This document shows positions 23,176 to 35,822 of a stretch of DNA of 64,000 bases, piece by piece. Source of the stretch: Sinohyriopsis cumingii. Taxonomy: Eukaryota; Mollusca; Bivalvia; Unionida; Unionidae. The stretch's first letter is position 1; every line of letters starts with the position of its first letter. The position numbers and the translations under genes are program-made. Under the pieces are notes generated by a model that did not search any database, had not been told where the DNA came from, and saw only the letters and a list, made by a program, of their open reading frames with translations. Location of the stretch: positions 155,673,053 to 155,737,052 of the forward strand of contig CM068825.1 in assembly GCA_028554795.2 (NCBI GenBank), written 5' to 3'.

Positions 23176-26100
23176 TATGTCATAATATACATGAAAATTT
23201 ATCTGAGTTTATCTTATATAGTCATCCAGGGTACTGTCTATTGAGACTCACAAGTTTGGGATTAGATTGTTTTTTCCTTGCACAATTATGCCACCCAGAT
23301 CATTGTTAATGTCAGGGATGGGGAATGTGTTGTCCCCACTCCGTATGGTGCTTTGGTTATTGTTATCTTGGAGATTGACTATGGTGTTATTGGTCCAGAC
23401 TGAGTGAGCAATAAAATAAAATATAAAATTAATGGATGGAATAACAGATCTGATCAGGATGTAGAATAGAATGTGGCATTTGAATGATTCACATTTCTTA
23501 TAAATATTTACAAATTTTATGTGCAGTTTAGTTAGCCATTCTGTTATGCTGATAAAACAAATTTCATCTTATAATTGAGTGACTGATCAAACTCAGATTG
23601 CTGGCATTTCAGTATAACCTGGTTGCTTCCACTCTTTTCCACATCAGTGTTGGTGATAGGTCGCCATTGTCACATTTCTTCTCATTCTCTTGCCTTCTTG
23701 GTTGTAGATTACTCTTTTCCACTGTGCATTACAGGTATGGATGTATTTTGTTTCTCTTTAAAAAAAATATAATACCCAACCTAAATATGTGCTAGGTTTT
23801 TTTTTCTTCTGGGATCAAATCTTAATCCCACTCTTTTTACTTGAGATATCATCTTACTGTAATTCAACAAAACTATGCTAATGTGGTTAGTTCAAAACCA
23901 AATACTGATACAGTCACCATGGCATCATAAATTAATGTCTTTTTAACAGCTACTTACATTCCTAACTGAGAACCATGATATAACTAGACCTCTTAGATAA
24001 ACCATTGCACCCTGTTGTAGGCTATAAATTACTAGCTGAACTATATCAGTCAACACACATTCTTAATGCTAACACCATCAATTCTCACTTGAAAAGAATT
24101 CACAACTTAATTAAAGAAACAAATTAATGGACTTCACTCCTTGTCCTGTCTATGTTACTTAGCAGCTAATTAGCAATTCATTGATATAGACACAGTAAAA
24201 CTGATTCTTAGTATATACCTGGTACATATAATTTATGACAGATAAATTAATTCTCACAATTTGTACAATACATGATTTTCTACTACATATGTACAGACAA
24301 ATACATGCCAACGATTAATTTCCAAACTGATGGAGAATTGATGTATGAATTTAAAATGAATTAGTTCAACAAGTAATTACAGATTTATGTTAAATTACCT
24401 TATTGTATGCAATTGAAACCGACCTTGTGCTTTATTGAAACTTCCTCTTACTATGCAGCTTAATCTCTTTCTCTTCGTGTCCTCAACTTTCTGACATGGA
24501 CAGTGTAAGGAATACTTGTTATTCCTGGAGCTAAAATTCTGGTTTCCCTCAGAATTATAGACTAAGTCAGTGAAATTACTTAAAACCTTGCATTTGATCT
24601 GGGAAATACAGACCCTCATTAGCTTAGCCAATGAGGATTAAATTTCTCTATCAAAGTCAGAATAGTTCTCTTGAGACCGCCTTTGTTAATAACTATTCTG
24701 GAAAACGTAATTTATGACAACTGTTTCAAATGGCCCAGGATTTCCCAAAATGTTGTCTCTGCTTATCATAGCTTTGTGATACACTGCTACATGACCATGT
24801 TAACATATCTGTCTCATGGTTATCAAACAGACTCATTCAAATTATGCCTGCTCAAACAAGAGAGGTTAACCATCATGAGCTGCCTAGTTATTGTGAGCCT
24901 AGCCCATATGTCGTAAAGGTTGTGTCACACTGACCACAACAGAATGTACTGTGAAAAATATCTACAAAAGGTTGCATCATTGCAGTTAGAATATGTCATA
25001 TATAAATTTAAATAAATAAATATTTCAGAAATTTAAAAAATAATAATATGCAAATGAATAATTTTTAGTTTGGAATGGTGAGGAATATTTTTCTATTGTT
25101 GATATTAGAGAAATGTACAGTTGCATGTTAGCGTGAACTATAAATAATACTGTGATATAGAATGTTTTTCACAATCAAAGATATCTGAATGCAAGTAATT
25201 GTTTTTTTTGTTTTTTTCTCTTGAAATATTGATTTTTCTTTAATAAGAACATATTTCTGTTTATGGAGAATTACTTATAAAATCTTTGACACTTTTGAAA
25301 TTCTGAAATATTTGGAAGCAAGTTTGATTTGTTTCATAAAATAGAGTTTGACATATTGGTTTTGTCGTGTTAAAGTGATTAAAACATTTGTTATATAAAT
25401 GTTATAACATTATGTATCATATGATGGCATTTCATATATTCAGTACCATTATTCATGAATTATTTGAAATTTATAATTTAAAATTTTAGCTTTAAATAAA
25501 TTTACCCAAGTATGCTTTCATGAACTGCCAGTCTGGCAGTACTGAGGGTATTTTTGACTCAAAAAGTGTCTTTTGTGTTGGTCAGGGTCAGCGTGTATCA
25601 CACTGGAAAGATACATTTGAGTTATCTATTTGAAGCTTTTGCAAAATAGCTGTGTATTTAAATCAGAATAAATGTGCACACACACATTATACACACGACA
25701 CAGACATTAATTAGACAAAAAAACCTAAGATTTCTGCCATGGAAATACAGCATTAAATTATAGTTGCTAACTTTACTGCACCAAATATGTCATTGGAGGG
25801 TTTGAAGAAGATGCAATTGTCATTACTGTTAGTCTTTGCCTTTATTAGAGATTGGATGATATTCTTGTTCAAACTCCCCCCAAGAGTTTGTAAAAAAAAC
25901 TTCTGAGCATTGATGATGTTTTTTCTGGAACAAGAATTTTTGAACACGACTGTATCCAAAGGATTTAGGGGTTTTAAAAAACAAACTTGTCTTTTATTGT
26001 GTGATGTGATCTGGCAGGTATGTGCTTTTTGCAATAAATACTTCCAGATTTAATTTCCATGAGCAAAGTAACCACTTATTAAAAACCACATCCTGTGAAT

Positions 26101-27045
26101 AATAATTTCAGTTTGTTTGGATGGCTCTTCAAAATTTAATTACCAAGAATAAAGAAACCTATGGTCTTAAAATGTGAATTATAATTCATATTTGCATGGA
26201 AGCGATGTGCCTCAGTAGAAAGTAAAGATTTTTTTTGTGAATTTGTAAAAATCTTGGAGAATATGCATATTAATTATGATTTATTGTTATCACTCTTAAA
26301 CTAAGTAACAAAAAAAAGCAAAACCATGTTTAGTAAGATTACAAAAAAATAATTGATTTCCTTTTAAAACAAAGTGAAAATGTTAAAAGGAACTGAAGTA
26401 TTGTGAATTAAATCCCAAATAATCCTAAACATTCTTTGACAAATCCAAAATGTAGCGTTTTTAATTGATTACAGTATTGAAAGTGTTGATGTGGCAATAG
26501 CCATAGATGAGCTATGTGAAAACAGTTTTGATGTAACATTATGATATAATTCAGATTGTCTTTGAATGAATTCACAATAATCCTGAAATAGTGTTTTGGT
26601 CCAAAAGTAAATAAACATTTTGTAATTTAAATAAATCCACTCAGGTTATAACTGAATACAGCTGAAAGATGTATTCCACTGGACAGATGTTAAAATAGGA
26701 ATAAATAATTCTGATGTAAACAACCTAATATTTACATCACGACAGTAACCTTTTTTGGCAACTCCCCCCTCCTTCATCATCTTAATTGCAAAATTACCCT
26801 AAATTGTAAACAAATTCACTGTAAACCAGTTTTTTCTAGAATCTCCTTTGGTCATAATCAGGGCTGGGTCTGGAACTTAAACCCAAGTAAACAAGCTAGT
26901 TATTCTAAATCATGGACAAAGGTCAAGCACACAAAATAACTTAAATATATACATAACACTTGTATTTTGAAAAGTATTTTTCTCAGACTAAACTAGAATA
27001 ATTAAATTCAGTATAATATAAAGAATGTTTTCATCCAATACCACA
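23176..27045. other. Long stretch without recognised genes
   Basis: AT-rich DNA. Frames at 24395-24631 -, 24671-24916 + and 25753-26034 - have no recognised motif. About 26860-26960 shares a few words with 10250-10290. Nothing else was identified. Confidence 0.45.
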
Positions 27046-27047
27046 TA

Positions 27048-27243
27048 CCATATATACTCACTTATGAGTCAAACTGCAAAATGTACAGATCCAGATCTGC
27101 AGTGGCATAAAGTGTCAGCAGATCTGAATCTGTTCAGTTTATTTAGAACAAACAACATTGAGCCTGATCTGCAGATGCATTATGCTGTGGCAGATCAGGA
27201 TCTTTGTTGTCAACAGATTGATTTGACTTGTGGGTATTGACAG
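27048..27243. mobile_element. MITE, 196 bp, TA-flanked (copy A)
   Basis: The element begins CCATATATACTCACTTATGA after TA (27046-27047) and ends with the eroded inverse (GACTTGTGGGTATTGACAG) before TA (27244-27245). The interior has repeated AGATCTG/CAGATC words arranged roughly symmetrically around GTTTATTTAGAACAAAC. Related copies lie at 58022-58238 and 58379-58576. The TA duplication and short TIRs suggest a Tc1/mariner-type MITE. Confidence 0.75.
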
Positions 27244-27245
27244 TA

Positions 27246-27415
27246 AGCCTGCCTCGGCTAGCATGGGTACATGGGAAAGCCTGCCAGTAGCTTCTCGTGG
27301 GTCGGTGGTTCTTCTGTGTGTTTACCATGGTTCTTCCTCCACCAGTTATACTGGCTGCCATGTATAGCCTATCTTGTGCTGAGAAATGGTGTTAAACCCT
27401 AGAACAACAACAACA
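27246..27415 (+). mobile_element. SINE family 2, 5'-truncated, 13-bp TSD
   Basis: The direct repeat ACAGTAAGCCTGC flanks it at 27240-27252 and 27416-27428; the left repeat overlaps the MITE end. The element starts within the body (CTAGCATGGGTACATGG) and keeps the family tail GTTAAACCCTAGAAC(AAC)n. Loss of the tRNA head is typical of truncated LINE-driven insertion. Confidence 0.85.
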
Positions 27416-27428
27416 ACAGTAAGCCTGC

Positions 27429-28371
27429 TCATTGAAATAGTCATCTGTTAAATTGTGCAAGCCCAGGTGAGCACTATCAGGCTCATGTGGGCCTCTTGTT
27501 TTGATACCATTTCATCCCACCTTTTAAAATTTGGAATATAGCTCAGGCTTGGGTTTTTTTCATGAGTGCCTTGGCCAGGTTGTGTTATTTTATGGTAGCT
27601 TTCATGCAACCAGCCCTTCTTGAATAACATTGCTTTTACTGTCAGTAATAAAGACTTTTCACATTTCCTTTTCATATTGATTTACATGTTTGTATACAAC
27701 ACTTAACAATCCTCTGTATCAAGGATGATGACTGGTAAACCAGAAATTACATCAGACAACTTTGTTTATTCACCGGTTGGTGTATTAAGTACTGTCCTTT
27801 ATTGCTCAGATTGATTGTTGCAGTGCAATGGAAAATTTTGCATGGAAGGACTTTTGAGGCAGGAGCCTAAATGACTTTTACTGGAATTATGTTATCTTGT
27901 AACCCTGGATATTGTATGCCATAAATTTAGATTATGAACTTAAAATATACAAGTCGGAAATGGGGAATTATTTTCCTGCCAGGACTGGATGAAATACAAC
28001 ATAGTGCAGTATTCTCTTGTAAGAATATTGTAGCTCTGTGTAAGTAGAGTTTGCTGGTTTCCTGAATGTTCATATGTGTTACACAGAAAACATGATTTTG
28101 TGATCCAGTTATTCTGGGTGCATTCTTCGTGTCACACAGCTCCTCCTATAGTTGTTGAGATCTAGTTTTTCCATTCTTCTATGCACTGTATAACTGTCAA
28201 GTTGGGCTGCTTATTAGTATTCAAATGGATAGATGATATAGATAGTTGTATATAGAGATACATGAAAATAGAAAGAGACATCAGACCTAGGGATAATATT
28301 TTGGATTTTGTGTTGGTGTGCATAATGATCTGCAAATATGGAAAACACAAGAAGTTTTTCTGTGGGACATT
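27429..28371. other. No gene recognised
   Basis: Short frames at 27448-27675 - and 28162-28350 - without motifs. Confidence 0.4.
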
Positions 28372-28965
28372 GTTTCAGGTGGTTGGGGTGGGATTAGGGA
28401 ATGAATAACTAAGGGTGGTTGGGGGTGGGATTGGTGGATGAACATCTTTGGTTGGTTCAGGTGTGATTGGGGGATGAATAACTAAGGGTGGTACCGCTCC
28501 GGTGACCTAATGGTTAGAGTGTCTGCCTTGGATGCGGGAGGTTGTGGGTTTGATCCCTGGCTGAATCATACCAAAGACTTACAAAAATGGTACTAACACC
28601 TGCCTCACTTGGCACTCAGGAATAAGAGGTTAGTGTTAGGATTGGTTGGCCTGGTGTCAGGATAATGTGACTCCAGGGTGGGACATCATGCTACATGTCT
28701 GTGGCATGATGCTCCACTGCTAGACATCGCTATAAGCTGTCACACTGCAGACATCGTAGTGATATGACTGAAAAATTATTAAAGCAACGTTAAAAATCCA
28801 AATCACACACACACACACACAGAGGATGGTTTGGGTGGGATTGGGGGTTGAATAACTATGGGTAGTTGTTTCACTTGGTTGGGGTGGGATTGGGGGATGA
28901 ATAACTGAGGGTGGTTGTTTCAGGTGGTTAGGGTGGGATTGGGGGATGAATAGCCTTGGGTTGAA
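28372..28965 (+). repeat. G-rich 49-bp minisatellite, split by a SINE
   Basis: The word GGGTGGGATTGGGGGATGAA recurs in variants near 28386, 28423, 28460, 28833, 28882 and 28931; the intact spacing is 49 bp. Runs of three to five G are regularly placed, so G-quadruplex formation on the + strand is possible. The SINE at 28493-28822 lies between units. Confidence 0.85.
28493..28822 (+). mobile_element. SINE family 1, near full length
   Basis: Head: ACCGCTCCGGTGACCTAATG, then GTTAGAGTGTCTGCC and a box B of GGGTTTGATCCC. Body: CATACCAAAGACTTACAAAA, GGCCTGGTGTCAGGATAATG, GACATCATGCTACATG. Tail: TTAAAAATCCAAATC(AC)n. Among the family members here this is the most complete. A target duplication is not clear because the target is itself repetitive. 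Confidence 0.92.
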
Positions 28966-30756
28966 TGGGAATAATGCGGTAAAAACTTATAGTTTGTATT
29001 TACATTTGACAGCTAGAATCAGTGGCTAAGAAAGGTTCATGCTTGGTTCAGTAATTTAGGATATAGGTTGATTTGATATTGATCAACAGCATGGTCTTGC
29101 AATCAGCCCATTGAATCAGTAGCAGCATCAGGCAGAGATTGTTGGACTATTATGTAATATATACATGTATTGATTTCAAATCTTGGGTAGATGAAAGAGA
29201 AATAGAGTCTTGCCTGATAGGATACTTGTATTGATCACTATGTATATAGTGTATATTGATTTAAGATCATTTGTTTTTTTTCTGCTTAATAAAGATCCTT
29301 CATCATTATGTATGAATTGTGTATTTACCATTGGATAATTGTCCCCACGTTTTTAAAAAAGTTTTCAGGATATTATGAATTGAGATACCCTCCATCTGTC
29401 TATATACATATCACTAGATCCCATTGCAGTTTGTCTAATTTTTATATTTTGTATACTTCAGTTTCTTAAAGACGTCCTGATGGAAGCTGGCCCAATATAA
29501 ATGGCAGCTTGAAATGAAAGTCCTTGACTCTCATCACCACAGGGAAATGACCACCATGGCTGATATCACTAATATTGTGAGTACTATTTTATCTATGTCC
29601 TGTGCATTCAGAAAGGGTTCTGTTTAAAAAGTTACTTGAAAGGATGAAGTAAATTTATTGCAGATGTTTTGACTTTCACCAGTCAGCCAATCAGCAGTAT
29701 TATACATGCAAAGGGCACAGGAAATTTGATACCATCTTGCTTTTTGTATCCTTTAGTACTTTATTTATCATAACTTTAACAAAAGAAGAGATTGATGACA
29801 AAATTATACTCCCTGAGTTTTTAAAATTTGCAGTACTACATGTATGGACCCTAATTGTTGGTAACTTGAGGGTCAAAAGCACAGTTTTGGGGTTAAAGGA
29901 AGAAAAGCCCATTTGATAAGTATGTATGAATTTTCAAGGACAAAAAAAACTTGTGCATACTTTTGAGTTTTTAGTTGCTTTTTGTTTATTTGTTTGTATA
30001 ATAGTCATTAGCAGAAATCTTACCATTTGTCTTTGCAAGCCCAATGAACTCTAGGAAAATGTTTGTTGCATTGTTGCATTGTCATGTCTTGATATAATGT
30101 ATACCATTTACATCTGTGCTACTGAAGCTGTTTCATTCCCGCAACATAATATTTTGAACAACTGTGGCAAACTGATATTGAATTACTAAAGTTGGTTGAC
30201 CAAGTTATAAATGGGTTGGACTGTGACCAAGTTATAAATGGGTCAGACTGACCTGTTCCTATGTATAAAACATATCATTACACCAGTATTGTCATCATAT
30301 AGTAACTATGAGTAATACTGTGCCCTAAATCTTTTGCTTTGATGTTTATCAAATTAAACTACAGTTCGTTCTATCTCTGTTGTCTCTTCTGATGGAGGCT
30401 CTTAAGATGAATTCACTGACCTCATCAGCTTGCTCTGAGTCATTGCAACTGCAATGTTGACTTTGACTGGTATTTAGCATTTGGAAGAAGCTCACATAAT
30501 TTTTTACTCTTAATTTATGAATATGATCCTACAGGCAGACATATATTTTAGTTAACAATGTGCAGTCTTGAATGATTTAGATATTTTGTGCTTTTGTTTT
30601 CAGACTTGAAACATAATAAATACAATGATGTAAATTTTTTATGGCAATATCTGACATGTTGTTTCCAGTTGGACAAAAAAGATTTTGATGTAGGGGTCAT
30701 TTTATATGTGAACGAGGTATGACCTCTGGATCAAGGAAGATATTGCTCTGTTAGAA
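28966..30756. other. No gene recognised
   Basis: One short duplication of ACCAAGTTATAAATGGGT occurs at about 30198 and 30225. Otherwise AT-rich with short frames and no motifs. Confidence 0.4.
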
Positions 30757-30920
30757 GTGCCCTGGGTGGCCAAGTGGTCTAAAATGTTCACTTTTACAAA
30801 TCTCTGACACATTTCACCGATTTGCATGAGTTTGAGTCTCAGCTTGACCAGTGTAGGTATAATAAACACTTGCCAGTTGCTACCTTGGTTTGGTGATTCT
30901 TCCCATGTGTGTGTGTGTAT
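30757..30920 (+). mobile_element. SINE family 2, diverged head-bearing copy
   Basis: The tRNA-like head GTGGCCAAGTGGTCTAAAAT and the box-B-like GAGTTTGAGTCTC are visible, followed by CTTGCCAGTTGCTACCTTGG. The body then ends in a (TG)n run rather than the family tail. The head resembles class II (Leu/Ser-type) tRNAs with a long variable arm. Confidence 0.6.
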
Positions 30921-31434
30921 GTGCACATGCTTGCACGTGCACATAAGAATTTTTTACTTAGAGCAGTGGCCCTGAATGTGTTATATTGCTGTAATTGCAA
31001 TTGGACAATTCCAAATGACAATAGCCAATACTGGGAAGAAAAAGTAGTACAGTTGTGTCTCAAACATGTTATTTAATCATCGTATTTGAATGGCATTCAT
31101 GTCACTTTGTGGTTCTGTATTAGCTTTAAATCTCATCCTCTCTCAGCCCCACTATGACAGAAACACCAGCTGAGGTTAGTTGCTATTCCTTCGGTATTGT
31201 TTGTGCAATGTATCACAAAAGTATAGGCAAAATTATACCTTGAGTTTAGCATCTTAAAGTTGGTTCCATGTAATTTTGCTAGTAAGCAATGTTTTTCAAA
31301 AGTAATTTAGTAAACCAAAACACTGAAGTAGTAGCTATCTATTTAACTCAGCTGCTTTTCTTGCATGGGCAGCTCTGATTTCTTTAAATATTGCCACTCT
31401 CAAAAAGCTATAAGTATTCTTCATCCTTGGGACA
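30921..31434. other. No gene recognised
   Basis: Nothing seen beyond short frames. Confidence 0.4.
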
Positions 31435-32260
31435 ATGATTAATATGATTGTTATTGTTATTAACTCTAATGGTCATAGACAGAAAGAACTTATGGGATGG
31501 TCTGTTGTCCATCATTTGTCATCAGTCCATCCCATGGCTCAAAATGTATTATTGCTATTCCTCCTAAATTACTTGAGGATTGCCCTGAAACTCTATACAC
31601 TAAATGTCATGCCATTGTTTACTTGGTCCTAAATGAAAATGGTGCTGCTCAGGCATCCACTGTGGCTGCACTAGTGTCCATTTTGAAAATTTTTAATATT
31701 GTTCATGTAGTCTTAACGGAAAATGATATCAGTCCAACGTCCATTATATCCACCACAGCAGCCATCGTGAAAATCGTGCTGTTGCTACTCCACCTGAATG
31801 CAAATCCTATCAAGAAAATATTGGGATCTCTACTCCTCTCCAAATAGATGGCTATATCAGCAGAGTTTTCACCATTAGCCTTCTTATGATGCCTTGTTGG
31901 TCCTAAGTGAAAATGGTGCCAATCTGACATCCAGTAAGACTTCATGACAACTATTATAAATATCTTGTCACTATTCCTCCAGAATTGACAATCATTATGA
32001 CTTGCAAGTATCACTAAGTACTAAATAATATTGGTGCCAGATGTACATCAACTATACCATGACTGTCTTAAAAATCTTGGTGTCACTACTCCCCATAAAA
32101 GGATGATCATTATGAAATGGGTCTTTCACCTCCTAAATGAAAAATGGTGTTAAACTGACATCCAGTAAGTGTACTGAAGCAGCTAATTTTAAAATCTTGT
32201 TATCAATGAATAATATCAGAGATGGTTTAAGGGAAGTTAATTTGAAGAAATGGTTATAAC
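31435..32260 (+). repeat. Dispersed element with tandem core (copy 3)
   Basis: The leader 31450-31640 (GGTCATAGACAGAAAGAA, GTCCATCATTTG, CATCAGTCCAT) matches the leader of the copy at 45770-45890. Core units follow with AAATGGTGCTGCTCAG, CATCCACTGTGGCTGC and related words. The end near 32208 (CAGAGATGGTTTAAG) matches the ends near 11590 and 48597. Leader, tandem core and conserved end suggest one mobile family. Confidence 0.65.
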
Positions 32261-32372
32261 TTGGATTCCTGGAACTTTTTTTTGCCCTGGAGATCATCAG
32301 TCCTTTCCAGGAACTTGTATATATTTATAGCATAAGCAGCAAAAAGATTTTAGCATAAAACTATGCCTTGAT

Positions 32373-33674
32373 CAGTGTTTCCCTTTACGCACGCTGGAGA
32401 AAATTGACGCACACATTTTGTTGCCGTGCGTTTTTTTGATGCAGGGGATTCGCATAATGCGATCAGGATTTATTTAATATCCAGTGTGTTGGATGAAGGG
32501 TGGCATCGTGTATACTTCAAGCATAGGCATTGACTGGTTCCCCGCTTTGTTTACTCCCTGTGTTGGGCTCCTCTATTTGTGTAGTGGAGTGGAACGCAGG
32601 GAACATACGAAATAGGAATCGGACTAGCATAGACAATGTTATGATGGAGTAGCTTCCCCTAATCTTGCGAGCTCTCACGCTATTTCCATTGAGCTCAGCA
32701 AGATGTCATCTTGATGTTTAACCTCAATGCTTGTTGCACTAGAAAGTGATTTCCAGATTAAAACGCCGTGCACTAAAAATCATTAGTGAAGAAAGTGAAA
32801 GAAGCAGAACACAAAAGAGTAACTGTGAATCTAACTTTAATGAAAAATGGAGAAAATAATTCCATTGACTGGAATATGGCACATCCACTAGGATTACCGG
32901 TGTGACTTCTGATAGAGTGATGGCGAAGACTGCAGAAGGGAATAATCCTTTCGTGACAGGGTTTAAGAATTTTAACAAATCTGCCCTCGTTCGCCACAAG
33001 ATATCTGGAGAACACATTAAAACCCAATACATTCTTCCAATACATTCTTTCACAACAAAGAAATCAGTAAACTTGCCGAGACAAATGCCATTATTTGGAT
33101 TACACAGTCAGGGGGTCATTGCAGATTTTGTTGGTTTTTAGCTTTGCTGCAATAAAAGAAAGACCCTAAAGTTCAAGTGTAACTTATTAGAAACAAGATG
33201 AATCATTAGTCTCCTTGATTTTTGCATACATTTGTTCTAGAACAAAGTACAATGAAACCGATGATAGTACACATTTTATGACAGGCAGTAAATTGACTGC
33301 CATTCAGTTAAAAAGATTTATTAGGCTTTTTGTATTGGCTTGTATGTGGCATGTTGGTCTATAATATTGCTTCAAAAAGATTATAAGGAGACAGTTAACA
33401 GTACGATTTTGAAAGAAAAATGAACTAATAAAATTATTCTTTGAATGGACAATGCATTTGTTTGTTAATTGTGCATGTTGGTTTATTTGTATGTTTAGAG
33501 AGAAAGAGAGAGAATGTTGTGCAAGTTGCAGTATCCTATTTCAAGCTGAAAACGTACGAGTTGGATGAAAATTTGTCAGTATATTTTTGACCCCCACATT
33601 TTTTATTTGACCCCCAGTTCTGACACCAACGGGTTTTTTTTACCCTCAGTTTTACACCCCTGGGGGATACACTG
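32373..33674. mobile_element. hAT-like DNA transposon remnant, 1.3 kb
   Basis: Termini are CAGTGTTTCCC (32373) and its near-inverse GGGATACACTG (33664-33674). The sequence CTTGAT abuts both ends exactly (32367-32372 and 33675-33680). The CAGTGTTTCCC terminus and the zinc-finger relic inside fit hAT-type elements, which normally make 8-bp duplications, so the 6-bp repeat is odd. No transposase core with the dimerisation domain was seen; it is a deleted copy. Confidence 0.6.
32902..33141 (+). pseudogene. TTF-type zinc-finger relic of a transposase-like ORF
   Basis: The frame contains NNPFVTGFKNFNKSALVRH followed by KISGEH. This matches the pattern FVTGC..F..SALVRH....H of TTF-type fingers found at the N-terminus of hAT-derived and ZNF862-like proteins. 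The cysteines that should bind zinc are absent (VTGF instead of VTGC, and no CxxC ahead of it), leaving only the histidines. The frame lacks a transposase domain. It sits inside the CAGTG-ended element, which supports a transposon origin. Confidence 0.5.
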
Positions 33675-33680
33675 CTTGAT

Positions 33681-35430
33681 TTTCATAAACAGTAACTAAA
33701 GCATAAGAAAAGGAAATGGTTTTTTGGTTAACAATGACAGTTGAAAGGATTGTGTAGGGAGCTTTGCCAACAACTTTCATTAATACATGAGAATTAAAAT
33801 CTCAGAAGTCAATTAAAGGTAATAATTTTGGAAGAGTGGTTAAAGATGGAGACAACTGCCTCTGTCAGAAATGCCATCAGGCTTAATGACTGGTTGGTCT
33901 TCATAGATCTCCATGATGATTATCTTCACATTCTCCTCTTCCACCTCCTTCTCTTTTGTTCTTGCAGGAAATTTCTGCATTTTTTGGTGGGAAGAGGAGA
34001 TCTTTCACTTTTGGGCTCCTTCTTTCAACCTAACTTCAGCTCCCAGAGCCTTCACCAGGGCTAAAGGTGTAATGTGGATTTAAGGTCTTTTTGTAGGGTT
34101 TCCCATCCAACAGTAATTAACTATTTTAAATAAGTGATTGATTCTTCATTTCTGTGTGGACAGAAAAAAATATACCTGTACTGGTATGCATAAAGTGAAT
34201 ATACCCAATACAGTAATGGTGTTGCTTGTTCCCAGTGTGTGTGGCAATGGAACTGCATTTAGTGACTAGTGTTTGTTGTAATAGCAGATGATACTAATAA
34301 ATAAAGCCTTTTCTGTAATCACAAACTCTAGGACCAACGAATATCATTGTTGCCTTTTAGTGTTTTTTCTTTTTGGTTTAGTGTACTGAATTCAGCCAAA
34401 TAAAATAAAGTGACAACCAGTGATATGCACTGAAGTTAAATACATTGATCTCATGTTACATTTGTTTAACATGATATCCATTGACATGACTTGATATCAT
34501 TGATGGTACTTCATGCAAGGGTGTTCATTTCACATGAAGGAAATAGTTAACTGGCATTACACTGGCAGGAACAGATAGATTTTTTTGAAATCACATGGCA
34601 TGAATTCTCTTCATTAATTGGATTAAACTGAAGTATACTTGTGATTTATCAATAAGTTATTTAGTCCAAATTTTACAGTGCCTAATTTCAATTGTTTTAC
34701 TAATATATTTCAACAACTTGACAGTTTAAGACTAAGAATTTTGCTGTATTATTTCATTGGATGTATATACATTTGAAACAGTGCCATATATTGTGCAGTC
34801 AGTAGCACTTTATTATAGTGAGGATTGTCAGCCTATATTTACCATATCATAATGATAGTATATTTTCTGCTATTTGTTGATCGTAATAGCTTTAAGCCAT
34901 TTCTAAACATGTTTTAATTGTTAGCTTAGATGCAGAGGGTGTTCATCCATGTATTTGGCAAACTTTTGACACCATCTAGATTAGCCTTACTCTGGAAATT
35001 GCTTTATGGAATGTTTGGTTTTATTGGATTGCAGATAAACATCATGATATCTTCTTGAATATGAATGCAGAAGGGTTATTGTTACTCTTGCCCATTCCTC
35101 ATCAGTCAGTCTATGCATCCACCATGGTTATGTTTGAAGTTTACGACAGAATCTTGAATATCATTTGATATTGAGCCAGCAGCTTAATGCATCTTGGTGA
35201 GTAAAATACCAGTTGACCATAATTAGGTCACTGTGACCTTGGTTTTATAATCGTTGACTTGGGTTTTGTTCTATTTTTGGGTCAGTGATAGCAGCAGTCT
35301 GACAATTTTGAATGTATATGGTGGGTACAATTTCATGCTCTCACAATTACTGTGAGGGTTATGTCCCTTGCCAGAGGTAGAGAGGATTCTGTTATGCAGC
35401 ACATTATTTTCAGTCTCAGCTTCAGCTGAT
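33681..35430. other. No gene recognised
   Basis: An open frame at 33828-34064 (+) has a hydrophobic middle but no family match. The rest is AT-rich, with nothing supported. Confidence 0.4.
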
Positions 35431-35822
35431 GGGTGGTCAGAAGAGCCAGATATGATTAATTGGCTAGTCACACTGGGTGGTCAGAAGTGCCAGATATGAT
35501 TAATTGGCTAGTCACACCGGGTGGTCAGAAGTGCCTGATATGATTAATTGGCTAGTCACACCAGGTGGTCAGAAGTGCCAGATATTAATTGGCTAGTCAC
35601 ACTGGGTGGTCAGAAGTACCAGATATGATTAATTGGCTAGTCACACTGGGTGGTCAGAAGTGCCAGATATGATTAATTGGCTAGTCACACTGGGTGGTCA
35701 GAAGTGCCAGATATGATTAATTGGCTAGTCACACCAGGTGGTCAAAAGTGCCAGATATGATTAATTGGCTAGTCATACCAGGTGGTCAGAAGTGCCAGAT
35801 ATGATTAATTGGCCTGTCACAC
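35431..35822 (+). repeat. 44-bp minisatellite, about 9 units
   Basis: Units built on GTGGTCAGAAGTGCCAGATA and TGATTAATTGGCTAGTCACA start at 35433, 35477, 35521 and 35565, with one shortened unit, then continue near 35605, 35649, 35693, 35737 and 35781. Sequence identity is high. Confidence 0.95.

Noticed and set aside
33828..34064. Open frame with a hydrophobic middle, possible small membrane protein
   Set aside because: No start context, splice or family support; similar frames arise by chance in AT-rich DNA of this length.
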